DNA from: Loripinus fragilis
Lineage: Eukaryota; Mollusca; Bivalvia; Lucinida; Lucinidae
Direction of reading: 5' to 3'
Assembly: GCA_964019695.1 (NCBI GenBank)
Contig: OZ026522.1
Coordinates: forward strand, 58,862,811-58,926,810
DNA: 64,000 nt
In this document: positions 10,377 to 21,793 of the stretch, one piece after another
How the letters are laid out: each line of letters begins with the position of its first letter
Numbering within the stretch: position 1 is the stretch's first letter
Notes under the pieces: model-generated
Database searches by the model: none
What the model was told of the DNA's origin: nothing
Seen by the model: only the letters and a program-made list of their open reading frames with translations
Made by a program: the position numbers and the translations under genes

Positions 10377-10829
10377 CAGTAATAACATTACAATTTGCAA
10401 ACAGTTTGGACCCTGGTCATTACCGACAGAACGTCGGTCCTGATCTGGATACAGACGGTCTGACACTCTGACAGTGTTCCTGAGAGATAATTTAAAAAGC
10501 TAATTTTGAAAAATAAAAGTTAGCAGATGACAACAAAAGTATTAGAAAATATCCAGCGTGCAAAGAAACAATTTCATGTAGGCTTATTGAAATTATTCAC
10601 GGTGCTACGTGTGTATTTGTTGCATAAATGTATGCCAGATTCAAATAAATGTATCCATTTGTGCACAAAATCAACAAAAAAAGACAAACAAACTAACAAA
10701 ACGAGAAAAAAAAGACTTAAAACATGCTACTAGACACGAACCCACATATTTTGGTTGCTAAGGACAGCCTATTGTTCATTAGGCTATCGAGGAATTGTGA
10801 TTCTTCCATTCAGATAAAGTAAAATATCG

Positions 10830-12292
10830 TAAGGGGATATCGTAGGCACACTCTTTCCAGGTTTAAGGAAGGCTTTCGACCTAATCGACCATTCTATCCT
10901 TATAAATAAACTTTCAATTTATAACTTCCGAGATTCTACTCTCAAGTTATTTGCTTCATACGTCATGAATCATCATCAAGTAATGGAAAGTAATACTGGT
11001 ACGTCTAGACCAGCACACATTAAATCGGGCGTCCCTTAAGGATCTATCTTAGAGCCTTTATTAGTTTTAATGTTTCTTAATGATTTGCATTTATATATGA
11101 AACACTGCGACAGTGACTACTACGCAGATGATGCGACAGTCCATACACATGGAAATACACCAAACGTGATTGAATCCAAGTTACAACAAGATGGCAATAA
11201 TGCAAACCTTTGATGTAAACAAAATAAAATGGAAATAAATTATGATAAAACTACATGTATGATCGTAGGAGCACAACTTAGAACAAAATATATTCTACCT
11301 TTAAACATATGCATTGATGGCAACAAAATTAATGGTGTCAAAAACAGAAATTACTTGGTATCTACATTGACTAAAATCTTCGCTGGACAGATCAAATTGA
11401 CCACATTTGCGCCAATAACTCATCCAAAATTTCACTATTGAGGCAACTTTCCACATATATCCCAACTGAAGCCCCAAAAATGTTCTATCAAGGGTATATT
11501 CTATCGTTAATTGATTATGGCTCAAGTACCTGGGTACCACGTCAAGAAGTAACTTAGAAAGACTCTCAAGACTTCAAAAACGAGCAGCACGAATCATTTT
11601 AAATGCACCTGACGATACAGCCTCTTCTGATATGTTTAACGCTTTAGGATGGCCAACAATAGAAAAACGACATAGCTATAATGAGGCTGTGCTTACATAT
11701 AAGGCGCTTAATAATCTCACACCTTTATATATATATCTGAACTACTAATTCCTAGGTCAGAAACGCATAACCGAACGCTAAGGTCAACTTTAAACTGCTC
11801 TTTAGCGGTACACAGATCGAAAACAGCAATATTTGATGGCTCGTTCTCATGTACTTCACCACGATTGTGAAATCAGCTACCTGAGGTTACCAAAAAGGCG
11901 TCCTCCTTAAGTTGTTTAAGACGCAAGTCAAACAGTTTATGTTTAATGAATAATTTTAACTTTTACGTTTAAAGACGCAAGTCAAACAGTTTATGTTTAA
12001 TGAACGATTTTAACTTTTACCATGGCGTTTTAAATCATTTTCATAAATTTTAATGCTCATTTATCAGTTTTTACGTCTAGGTGTACATTGTATTAACATG
12101 ACAAATGCTGCCTAATGTTTTATACGTTCGTTTATATTTAACATATTCTATGTTTTTATCATATGTTTAACTTGTATATATATTTAAATATGTTTTAGAG
12201 GGACGCATGGTAGACTAGCGTTGATCGCTAAATGTGCTGTCCTCTTTAAATAAAGATAAATAAATAAATAAAATATATAAATAAAATAAATG
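10830..12292 (+). pseudogene. LINE (non-LTR retrotransposon) ORF2 remnant
   Basis: The plus strand shows RT motifs in order: LRKAFDLIDHSILINKL, then SGVP-GSILEPLLVLMFLND, then DYYADDATVHTH (the [FY]xDD catalytic box near 11119), then YDKTTCMIVGA. Past further stops come QKRAARIILNAP, MFNALGWPTIEKR and a conserved C-terminal region. The 3' end is an AT-rich UTR and an (AAATA)n tail near 12250-12292, typical of jockey/CR1-type LINEs. At least four stops or frameshifts make it dead, and the 5' end is missing. It interrupts R9 copy A between 10825 and 12293. Confidence 0.8.
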
Positions 12293-12389
12293 TACTACTA
12301 TCTAAAGCACACTTTTTACGAAGATTCCCGAAGATTGGGTGAAACTTCATTGAATATTCATATGTCTCGGGTCAATTTTGACAAATAAT

Positions 12390-13457
12390 ATAGTAAGTAA
12401 GTAAGTGGTTTATTCACATAACTTAAGCATTTAAACACCTCATCGTTGTTGTGACAAAATACATATATATACAAACATATATGGAGATGACAGAAAGCGA
12501 ATTGTTGTTCAGGTTAACGTTGTTGTTTTTTGTTGTTATTTTGTTTATTATTTGTATCTTTCATATCTGTATTTTTCCTTTTTTACAATGCATCAAACGT
12601 TAAGTATCGCTTGCATTTCTTTTTGGAATACAAAAGGTACCCAACTTTTGGCAAGATTTACCTGATAAACAATTGATACATATTGAAAGTACGTACATAG
12701 TAACCTTTTTCACAAGGAAATTTCAATCCAGTTTACTTAAGGTTTATCAAGTTTAGGCATTTTTGTTATTAAAAAAGCAAGATATTTTCTCACCTCTCGT
12801 TCGTTTACGTTGTGCGTGCCCAGACGAACAGTCTCATCGAGCCGATTCCATTGAGCACATACAATAGTATTTTCATTCAAAAGGTAGGTCTGTTACTATT
12901 TTCAATACACACTCACACGGTCAGCGTGGGAGCTTTGCATTGCACGTGATCCAGTGAATCAATCGACTCCGAAGACAACACGGATTTAATCATTTTGTTT
13001 ATGAATTTGGATAAATCCTTTTGAGAGGTAACTTCAAGAGTGTTTTTTTTTATTTTTTGTAGTACTATTAAAGTGGAGTCTTTCCTACACAATAACCGGT
13101 TAGTACTGGAATTCATTATTTTGAATTTTTGTCACTCGAGAATGCGTCACCATTTTCGGTTGTTTCGAGGTTTTATATACATGTAATTTTTCAAGCGGAA
13201 AATTTGTGATGCGTTTTATTTCGTAGGGGTGAGAAAATAGACTCGCCCTCTCAAAATATAAACATGAACCAATGGGGGAATGCCTTTGAGTTCTCAGTGG
13301 ATATTCTGCTCTCGTAACATGTGATAGCTAACGCATTCTCTGGTGATAAAGTCTTCAAATCATGTAATTTCAACTACATGTATCCCGAAATGTAGAATTT
13401 CATTTTTGGTTATTCCAATATGGTCTATTGACTGGGCATAAATAGTATTCAAAGCTT
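12390..13457. other. Unassigned AT-rich stretch
   Basis: No supported gene, terminal repeat or tandem array seen, apart from short ATATAT and GTAAGTAAGTAAG runs near 12396. If the two-exon peptide gene is real, this is the 3' end of its intron. Confidence 0.5.
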
Positions 13458-13472
13458 TCATTTTTATTTCAG
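13458..13472 (+). other. Splice acceptor
   Basis: The pyrimidine-rich TTCATTTTTATTTCAG ends at 13472, directly before the cysteine-rich open exon. Confidence 0.5.
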
Positions 13473-13600
13473 TAACTGTTGACTGTGCAACCCTTTGTAT
13501 GCATGGCCAGCCAGTTGTGTTTTATACCAATCCAGCAAATAATGTTGCATGTAATGCTGCGTCTAACATATGCACGCCGGCGTGCATACTATTAAAGTAA
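13473..13600 (+). CDS. Cysteine-rich exon of a putative secreted peptide
   Basis: After the acceptor, 41 codons are open and end in TAA at 13598-13600. Five cysteines fall at exon residues 4, 8, 26, 33 and 37 (spacing x3, x17, x6, x3). The exon begins with two bases of a split codon, which matches the phase-1 donor at 2597. The joined product would be about 91 residues: signal peptide, glycine-rich cationic segment, cysteine-rich tail. The stop lies inside the junction with an R1 insertion (AAAGTAAGTAAGGG), so the original exon may have continued and been cut short; an odd cysteine count fits that. The same junction offers a donor AAA|GTAAGT. No family recognised. Cysteine density and splice signals are seen; linkage to 2450 is inferred. 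Confidence 0.45.
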
Positions 13601-14125
13601 GTAAGGGTGCAAAGATCAGGAATCGATACAATCAAGTACCACACCTGACCCAGGATACCAATGGGAAAGTGATAAACTTACAGTTAGACACGACAAACGA
13701 TAGCCAAGAGGTCAGCCCTTTCCCGGCAGGTGACCACAAAGCACATATAAACAGACGCGTACAAATACATAGCAAACACATGACAGAACAAAAACATAAA
13801 GATCCACAAAAGAAGTACCGTCTTGGAACGGTCAATAAAATATTTTACTGGAGGGCTTAAACCAGTCTAACGGCGCCAACCTCACCCTTTATTCAGATGT
13901 AGATCAAAACACATAGATATTTGGTTTGCATGAAAAACCCCTAACTTATCAATGCATCATCTCCTAAAATATATAAATCAAGATACAACAAGGAGATAAA
14001 AAAAAGATAAGGACTCAACAGTAAATAAAACTGAATACCGGAGCAAAAGAAATCCAACAGGTAAACCTTGGTGGGCCCGACAAACAGCAAAAGCATCAGG
14101 TCCCTACCATCTCATCAAAAGATAA
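13595..14125 (-). mobile_element. R1 retroelement 3' UTR, copy c
   Basis: One of the longest 3' UTR copies, starting at its tail (plus strand AAAGTAAGTAAGGGTGC) and running to 'ctaccatctcatcaa'. The plus strand stays open from 13570 to 13860 and encodes the KIRNRYNQ peptide through YRLGTVNKIFYWRA. Confidence 0.8.
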
Positions 14126-14734
14126 ACCGGAATATGTTTGTTTGTGCTGAGGATTAACTGGAAAAAAGCAGTATAACAATTAATAGCCTTAAATGATCAA
14201 TATATATTACACATAAAATAAGCCATCTCATCAAGGCAATCTTAGGCAAAGTGTGTAGCCAAGTTTTAGTATAATTCTAATTAATGGTGGTAGTTTTAGC
14301 TCAAATCATAACATAGACATGACTATAATAAACACAGACATGTTTGGTATCATGTCTGTGGACGGTTTGCTTAATGCAACTTTTAAAATATCACGTTCGT
14401 TGAGTTACCTCTGTTTATTCATACTGGTGAAAAACCTAAATTCCTGTGATTGCATATGGCATCGTTAAATTAAAAACATGCTCATGTGTAGGAGGAAAGG
14501 ATCAAACAACCTTATAAATGTTTATTTCAGCCAAATCCATCGTGGGCCCAAAAACAGGCAAACCGTTACACATCCTTTGAATCCTAATGCACTTATATGG
14601 CAAAAATATGAAATATATCCATTTTTTTCAATTAATGTTAAAGCCGGCATCATTATACTAGCTAGATATATCACACAATGAGACATTATGTATAAATAAG
14701 TACCAATGGCCAAGCTGACTTTTGACATTTCATC

Positions 14735-15420
14735 TATTAGTAGGGGACCCAGAGAATTAAAAATTGGAAAAAGTGGCCGAAAAGTAGCAGAATTTTAGAC
14801 TATATCCTGGGTTAATATGATGTTTCAGAAGTGTGAAAACGGATATTGCACAAATTTTAAGTCTTGCAAAAGATGTTTTATCATCGGGTAACCATAGCTA
14901 CTCGTATGCAGGCTCCATGGCAGGCTATTCACTGCATTACTAAAACGAAAAGCAATTTCGACAAGATAATGCACATTTTTTTACCATCTGCATATTACCT
15001 AAAAAACTTAATTCAGTGCAGCAAACTGTTAAAAATATTAAAATAATTTACGCTTATGACTACTGTTATATACGTTACTTACGTTCAAACATACTACTGT
15101 TGATTACTTGAATATTAGTTACCAAAAGACCAGCGGAGAGAGTTTTTTTAGATAAAGATTTTCTTAACCATATTATATGGGGTAATATTTTATGTATGCT
15201 AGCTCTTTGTAAATATGTGCATTATCACGCAGCAGCCTAGTCTATTACGTTACCATAAGATAATAGGGGAACTCCTATTTTAGTTTATTATAATTTATTT
15301 TGTTTTTTTACATATAATCTTGATCTTTTCTAATTGAATACAGCATACTAGAAGAATAATATCATTAGCTTAGGCACGTGGTATTTCTGTTATATACGTT
15401 ACTTTAATTTTAAACATTAA
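14735..15420. repeat. Degenerate repeat R10
   Basis: A block at 14735-14870 (TAGTAGGGGACCCAGAG, GATATTGCAC.AATT, AAGTCTTGCAAA) recurs at 62405-62560. A TATATACGTTAC motif recurs at about 15068, 15392 and, as TCATATACGTTACG, near 62738. The rest of 14126-16250 has no supported feature. Confidence 0.45.
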
Positions 15421-16251
15421 TTTTGTGCAGTGGTAGTGCTATATGAGTAAAATAAAAGCTAGTGGCTGAAAATAAAATTGACTGCCATCTAAGTGTTCTT
15501 AATTACAGAAATTGTGAAGATTGTCTGTTTAAACATATATTTTGAACGAGATTCAACTTCAACAAAAGCAAGGTTGCTTTTAATGGTAGAATTTGAACTT
15601 AAAGCACATGACATCGTCATCAAATAGGTTTTAGGAATCATGTCAATAGGAATTTTAAATCGTTTTTTATTTTTCATATTCACAGTTTGTTTCAAAAAAG
15701 TTTGCATGAATCTTTTATCTACGTGCCACTGCCATGTATTGGCTTCTTTTTTATGCAGTCAATACATTTACAAGGAATTTCGCTTCACTGTCAACAACTT
15801 AAAAAAGATGAAATATATAAAAAGCGCGCAGTAACATTGTAGGCTCCATCTTCCATTGTATAAGCCATCAATTATTTGCATTGAAAATCAGCTACGGTAT
15901 TGATTACAACAGCTATGCTTATGTCAATAAGACACATTTGCTAACTGACAACCTTAAAAGCTGTAAGTGATTCTAAGTTGAAGTCCAAATCAAGAAGTGG
16001 AACATTAAAAAATGCATTCATCCCAGGTATATGATAAAAACAAATGAGTTCGTGGAAATTGTAATGATTTCTGCTTCACATTTAGCACCCACCATACACA
16101 TCCTTGTGGTTATAAAATTGAAGTACCTACAGTCCTACAATCTGGTTTGAAAAAGATTATAATTTAAATAGGTAACGTATATAACCAAAAAAGAGAATTC
16201 TATTTTTATCATTGTTTTGCCTGGTTCTTAAATTTTGTGACGCTGTGAAAT

Positions 16252-16516
16252 AGGACTCCAGTAGCCTATTTTACTGACCGTTCCAAGGCGGTACTGCTTT
16301 TGTGGATTTTTTATGTGTTTTCTGTCTTGTGTTTGCTATGACTGTTTGTGTGCGTCTGTTTATATGTGCCTTGTGGTCACTTGCTGGGAACGCGCTGACC
16401 TCTTGGCTCTCGTTTGTGGTATCTAACTGTTAATTTGTCACTTTCCCATTGGCATCCTGGGTCAGGTGTGGTACTTGATTGTATCGATTCCTGATCTTTG
16501 CACCCTTACTTACTTT
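16252..16516 (+). mobile_element. R1 retroelement 3' end, copy d
   Basis: Runs from 'cagtagcctattttactg' to the terminus CCCTTACTTACTTT. It is followed at once by a minus-strand RT fragment whose own 3' UTR is missing, so copy d probably inserted there. Confidence 0.8.
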
Positions 16517-16517
16517 A

Positions 16518-17165
16518 AGTTGGAACCGCCATAGAGTCTGAAGTCTGACCCACTGGCGTGCAATTCAAGAGGAAAGCAAAGTTGCCAACCGTGATTGGGT
16601 TGACCACTAAACATGCAGTCGGTTACATTACATGAATGTTAGAGCCAATCTTTTTATAATGGAATTTATTTTTAATGAACTGCGCTGAAAAAATAAAAGA
16701 GCCAACAATCTTCTTCAACTTATACACCAAGTCACCATAAAATTCAGGTTCCTAAAGTCCTTGGCGCAAGAGAGATTTAAGTCCAAATTGGAATTTAGTT
16801 ATCAAACCGTAGTATCGTCTATAAAATTTAGAAAAGGTTTTGCGAAGTTTATGATACTGATAGCCTTGTTTAAGAAGTTTTTGAGATTCTAATTTATTAC
16901 GAGTGTTGAAGTTAGCAACATGGCTAGATGCTCTAGCAAAAGGAGTTGAGAGATATATACTCCATAGGAAGTAGAGCGAGGAACATCACCATCTAAAATG
17001 GAAAATGGACAATTTCAAAATCAAAATCGTCACGTTTATCATAAATTTCGGTAGAACAATATCATTAGAAATTGACAAATGCAAGTAAAAAAATGCGACT
17101 TCGGTATCAGAGGTATTAGCTTTATTAGGGTGATGCTCTGAAGGGTATATTTGACTTACCATATA
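16518..17165 (-). pseudogene. Reverse transcriptase C-terminal fragment (R1/R2 type)
   Basis: The minus strand matches the RT end of the copy at 24559-25320: SISNDIV, FARASSHVANFNTRNK, KLLKQGYQYHKLRKTFSKFY, EPEFYGDLVYKLKKIVGS and the TSDSMAV end. Frameshifts split the domain. No catalytic palm motif is present. It abuts R1 copy d on one side and the Helitron-like repeat on the other. Confidence 0.65.
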
Positions 17166-17189
17166 AAATAAACATTGAAGTCTAATTTC

Positions 17190-18103
17190 ATATTCAGACT
17201 CCTTATATTAAGGGGAGTAAATTTATTACAAATGTGTATGGTCACATGACGAAGATGCCACCATGCCCATATAAGGTAAAACCCTTTTAAATACCTTCTT
17301 CACTGGAACCAAACGACCAATGGCCTTGGGAATGGTATGGAGCACCGGAGATGTAGGTCATACCATATTTGGACCAAGGAAGAATCTAAGTTGACCTTGA
17401 TCTACTTTACAGCAAGGTCAAATTTGATTCCTAATGCATTTATATGAGGAAAATAATGAAGTGTTCATTATTATGTAACTGTTTAACCCGAAATCATAAA
17501 ACTCGCGAGAAATGTTTAACCTAATGAGACGATGGCTTTATATAAGTGCCAAATGTCAAGCTGACCTTCAATCTTTCATCCAAGGCCACTCATTTGGACT
17601 GCCACATACCTATCTTAACTTTTTTTCTCAGAAATCACTGGGCTGTTTGAGCTCAAACATATAGGGTATTTATCAGATTATTTTAGGTCACTTGACCAAA
17701 ATGACCACCACTCCCACATATTATAAAACAAATAAAAGTAAGGAAGAAGGCAAAGATCAGGAATCGATACAATCAAGTGCCACACCTAACTCAGGTCAAA
17801 AACACAAAAAACATCCTGTACAAGAGAGCCAATAGGACAGCACTTTCCCAGAAAGTAACCCCAATGCTGCAATGGAGAGACAAAACAGCATGACAGACAC
17901 GAAACATAAATAACAAAAATATTCCAAAAAAGAAGCACCACCTTGGAAAGGTCAGTATGTTTTGTATTTTGTTACTCGAGGACTTAAACAAGATTCATGG
18001 TACCAACCTCACTCTTTTTTCTGATACACCTAAGTTGACCTTAACTTATTTTAACATTATTAAGGAGATCAGGTGAGCACACCAGGACCTTCGGGTCCGC
18101 TAG
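17190..18103 (+). mobile_element. Helitron-like repeat R5, 5'-incomplete copy
   Basis: Contains the GGTCACATGAC.AAGATG.CC, CCCATATA.GGTAAAA and TTGACCTTGA blocks of the 44970-46621 element. It ends with GGACC-TTCG-GGTCC, one base, then CTAG followed by T. A short hairpin just before CTRR and a following T is the Helitron 3' signature. R1 copy e is inserted within it. Confidence 0.55.
17739..18015 (-). mobile_element. R1 retroelement 3' UTR, copy e
   Basis: A divergent copy starting at AAAGTAAGGAAGAAGGCAAAG and including GATCAGGAATCGATACAATC and ACCAACCTCACTC. It lies inside R5 and is therefore younger than that R5 copy. Confidence 0.7.
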
Positions 18104-18380
18104 TTTTTATTGTCGTAATGCTTTGGATAAAGCTGAAAAAAATGATCTTAGAAAAAGGGAATTTTTTTCATAAAAATAAGAATTTACGAAGGTCGTACAG
18201 CTGTTTCAAAGATGCATAATAATAAGATTTAACTATTTCTCATACAAACAGGCAAATAACGGTGTATATTATACTGCAGTAAATGATATATACCTGTATA
18301 AAGTACCTAAAACCTAGATTAGTTAACATTTTTGTTTACAACTATTCTCATGTACCTTTGAGTTCCTATTGTTTGTCTAC

Positions 18381-19243
18381 ATTGACATGAGACATATGAA
18401 TATCCACTGACCTTTCTTCCAATCTTCGGGAATCTTCGTAAACTGTGTGCTTTAGATTGTGGCACAATTGCTTTAATGAATGAATAAAATACAAATCCTC
18501 GATAGCCTAATGGATAGTCAAAAGATGTGAGTTCAAGTTCCGTAGCGTTTCTTTTTTTTCTTTCTTTTAATTTGCTTGTCTTTATTCTTGATTTTGCATA
18601 CACATGAATCTGGTATGTGTTTATTCAACAAGTACACACATAGAAACGTGAATAATTTCAATAAGTCGAAATGTAACAACTCTTTGCACGCTGGATTATT
18701 TTAACATTTTTGATGTCATCTGCTTCTGCTGACTTTTTTTCAAAGTTAACTTTTTCAAAGTATATTTCAGGAACACTATCAGAGTGCCAAACGGTCTGTA
18801 TCGTATCCAGATCAGGACCAACGTTCTGTCAGTACTGATCTGGGAACAAACTGTTTGCAAAGGTTATTAAGAGACAAGAAAAGTGGCCACCGACAAGAAA
18901 AGAGTGAGGAAACCTAAGAAATAATGAATATAAAAGGGACTTAATACACATGAAAGATATAAAACTCACCATGAGATGACGTAAAATAAAAGAACAATCT
19001 TAAAATTTAAAAAAGGATGCAATTTGACAGTTATTAAAAAAGAGGCTTTTCCAAGTTTCGATCCAGGTAGGTCGTAATTGATCTGTAATGCAACCTAACC
19101 ACTAGGCTATCAGACCATTTGTATTAATGAATCGACATTATCTTCATATTCCTGTTAAAAGAATGACCAAGGTCGGAGTACTCCACGAAAACGCACGAAT
19201 ATCACGAAGATTTTGGCGAAAATTAATCAGTCTCATGTCAATT
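18381..19243 (+). mobile_element. R9 TIR element, copy B (uninterrupted)
   Basis: The terminal inverted repeats ATTGACATGAGAC and GTCTCATGTCAAT bound 863 bp. On the minus strand near 19113-19063 there is a tRNA-like pol III promoter: A box TAGCCTAGTGG and a perfect B box GATCGAAAC. A second A-box-like TAGCCTAATGG with GTTCAAGTT is on the plus strand near 18503. No transposase. It is the reference for reading copy A. 18110-18380 holds nothing recognised. Confidence 0.65.
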
Positions 19244-19397
19244 TGGGCAAACTATAGTTCACCTTTTTCAGTCATATGTTTACTGTTTGCTCCTTGTTGT
19301 CATATGTAAATTCATTTCATCAACTTTTTTCGAGAAATGTTCTTCCAAGTGGAATTGCGTTAACTACAATGTATCGATGACAAGATTCAACCTCCCC

Positions 19398-19652
19398 AGT
19401 AAAATAGATTTACTGACAGTTCCAAGGCGGTACTTCTCTTTGTGGATCATTTGTTTATTTATGTCTTGTGTTTCTCATGCTTTCGCGTCTGTCAATTGCT
19501 GCATTGTGGTCACCTGCTGTGAAAAGATGAACTCTTGGCTGTCGTTTGTGATGTTTGGTTGTGTTTTTGTCACTTTCCAATGTGGCATTCTTCGTCAGGT
19601 GTGGTACTTGAGTGTATCGATTCCTGATCTTTACTACATTTCTTACTTTGTT
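19398..19652 (+). mobile_element. R1 retroelement 3' end, copy f (variant subfamily)
   Basis: Starts near 'cagtaaaatagatttactg' and ends CTTTACTACATTTCTTACTTT. The body diverges from the main R1 subfamily (CTGCATTGTGGTCACCTGCT instead of GTGCCTTGTGGTCACC). It resembles copies m and o, suggesting an older subfamily. Confidence 0.75.
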
Positions 19653-19974
19653 TGAATTATAGCTACAGCTGTTACAAAGGCAATGACAATTATAAATATG
19701 TGTCGTTTCCATTCTTGTACTTTTTTTCGACCACAGCCCTTTCCAGAAATCAATTCACACATTACGAAAGAATAATAAGACTAAAAACAGATTTTTGTAG
19801 TGTCATTTAAAAATAAACGGAAACATCAATGCGCACAATTATGTATGGCACGCGTACTACATGACAAGAAAAAGAACCCGAACAGCTATTAAATCTTGAA
19901 TAACTAAATAGAACAAGAACTCCGCGAACGTCGATATCGCACCTGCATTTGACAAATTAATTACAAAACTTCAA

Positions 19975-20545
19975 AGTCATTGGAGCGTGAAATGAAGGGA
20001 AAATAGGTGCTTGCTATATAAGAGAGTTTGTCAAGGATAATAACTATGCAATATTTCAAAAGCCTAGCTACAGAGAAAAGTAAGTAAGGGTGCAAAGATC
20101 AGGAATCGATACAATCAAACACACTTTTGTATTTTACTCGACGTAAAAATGTTGACAAATTCGATGGAGCGTGAAATGTAGGTCAAGGGTACCGGCTCAA
20201 GGTGCATGCTTGTTGAGTATGTCAAGGACGATTACTATGCAAGGTATCTTAATGTACAGAGAAACACACTTTAGTATTTTACTCAACATGGCGAGATAAA
20301 ATTCTGACAAAGTCAATGGAGCATGAAATGAAGGTCAAGGTTCCAGGGTGCGAGCTTGCTGAGTAAGCTAAGAACAATTGCTATGCAAGGTTTCATTATC
20401 CTAACTACAATGAATACAGAGAAACACACTTTAGTATTTTACTCAACGTCGCGGCGTAAAATCTGACGAAGTAAATGGAGCGTGAACGGTTGGTCAATGG
20501 AATAGGGTCAATGTGCGTGCTTGTAGAGCATGTCAAGAGGAATTT
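19975..20545. repeat. Satellite-like array, about 150-bp period
   Basis: Three to four diverged units share AATGGAGCGTGAAATG, GTCAAGG, CTATGCAAGGT, ACAGAGAAACACACTTTAGT and TTTTACTCAAC. The unit near 20083-20120 is broken by a 38-bp R1 tail (AAAGTAAGTAAGGGTGC). 19655-19974 holds nothing recognised. Confidence 0.65.
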
Positions 20546-21793
20546 CGGACATTTAAAGTACCCAACCAGGGTCCTTCGTGAGTACGGACGGACAGAAATT
20601 CGAACTCCTATATCGCATCCTGATATAAGCAGGTGCGATAAAAATCAACACCACTCTCTTGATAAATTGTACCCAATTGTGAAATTTGTGTGTTTTGTAG
20701 GTTTGGCAAGGACTAACTACGGGAGAGGTTTTGGGCGTATTCCAGGTAAAAGTCCTTGAGTGGAGAAGAAAAATATGGAGCGTTTTGTTACCCGAAATGT
20801 AAAGAAGGTTATGTACCCCAAGTATTTGCAAGAAGATTTAACTTCAAAATAACAATTTGTACACAAATCTTGGAAACTTTCCAAAGGATAGTTTTGCTTT
20901 CATTTAGGAACAAGCGCCTACCGTGATTGGTCGCCCATCATAGAGTAAATTTAGAAAAAAATACTTAAATAAAAGTCTTTGTAGCATGCACTTGTCCTTC
21001 GTTATGTCCCTTTAATACCTGTCCTGAGACACATTGTGCAATCTGTATTCAAACAATATTTTACTGTAAAACCTGTATCAATCGGCAACTCAAAAATGAC
21101 ATAACACATATCTTAATGACAAATGGAAGTTCGAAATTATAGCAGAATTACTTATGACCCGCATTAAGCGATAATTGGTCTTGAAAACAAAGAACTACGT
21201 GCATTAAGGGGCTTTTTTGCCCCCACATGGGGCTAAAATATATAAAAAAAATGTTTATCTCCAATTTGTTCTTATGTGTTTATTCGAACAATAACCAAAG
21301 TGTAAAAGTCTCAAATTACTTTGACTTTTACCGTTGCCATGATAACAAAAATGGCCGCCAAAATAGGCTGAAAAAAGGAAATTGACCATTTTGGAGCAAA
21401 ATTGATAGGTTTAACAAAGAAATTAACATGGAGCACAAGCAACTACCAAAGAGATATTTTAACAGAAGTTGAGAATTACCACGGCACACAACACATTAAA
21501 AGGATTTTTTGTTAGTTTGCTGTGCTGATATCTTATTCTTAATAAATCGATCTCCAATAGCCTTAAATTTGGTCCAAAAAGGCAATTTCTCTGTTTTGTC
21601 GTCCATTTTGCTACCATAGCAACTGTAAAATTTAAATAAATGCCGAAATTTTACACTTCAGTTATTTTTCCAATAAACTAATGAAAAGAAATTGGTAAAA
21701 AGCAATTTCAGTGTTCTGATCTAGAGGGGGCTAAAATAGCCCGTATAAAACAATGTCTAGTACCCTCATTATTAGGTGATTGATGTACGTGCT
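20546..21793. other. Unassigned stretch
   Basis: No supported gene. The block 21100-21215 (TTAATGACAAATGG, GCATTAAGCGATAATTGGTC) is shared with 26490-26660, which carries an extra perfect hairpin. The rest is AT-rich with no clear structure. Confidence 0.4.

Larger units (their letters stand above)
8432..12376 (-). mobile_element. R9 TIR element, copy A (interrupted three times)
   Basis: The termini ATTGACCCTAGACTG (8432) and GTCTCGGGTCAAT (12364-12376) are inverted repeats of each other. The sequence is colinear, in reverse, with the uninterrupted 863-bp copy B at 18381-19243. Colinear segments here are 8432-8599, 8997-9203, 10377-10825 and 12293-12376. Between them sit an R1-tailed insert, an R2 retroelement and a LINE. 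No transposase is visible in either copy. Confidence 0.7.
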
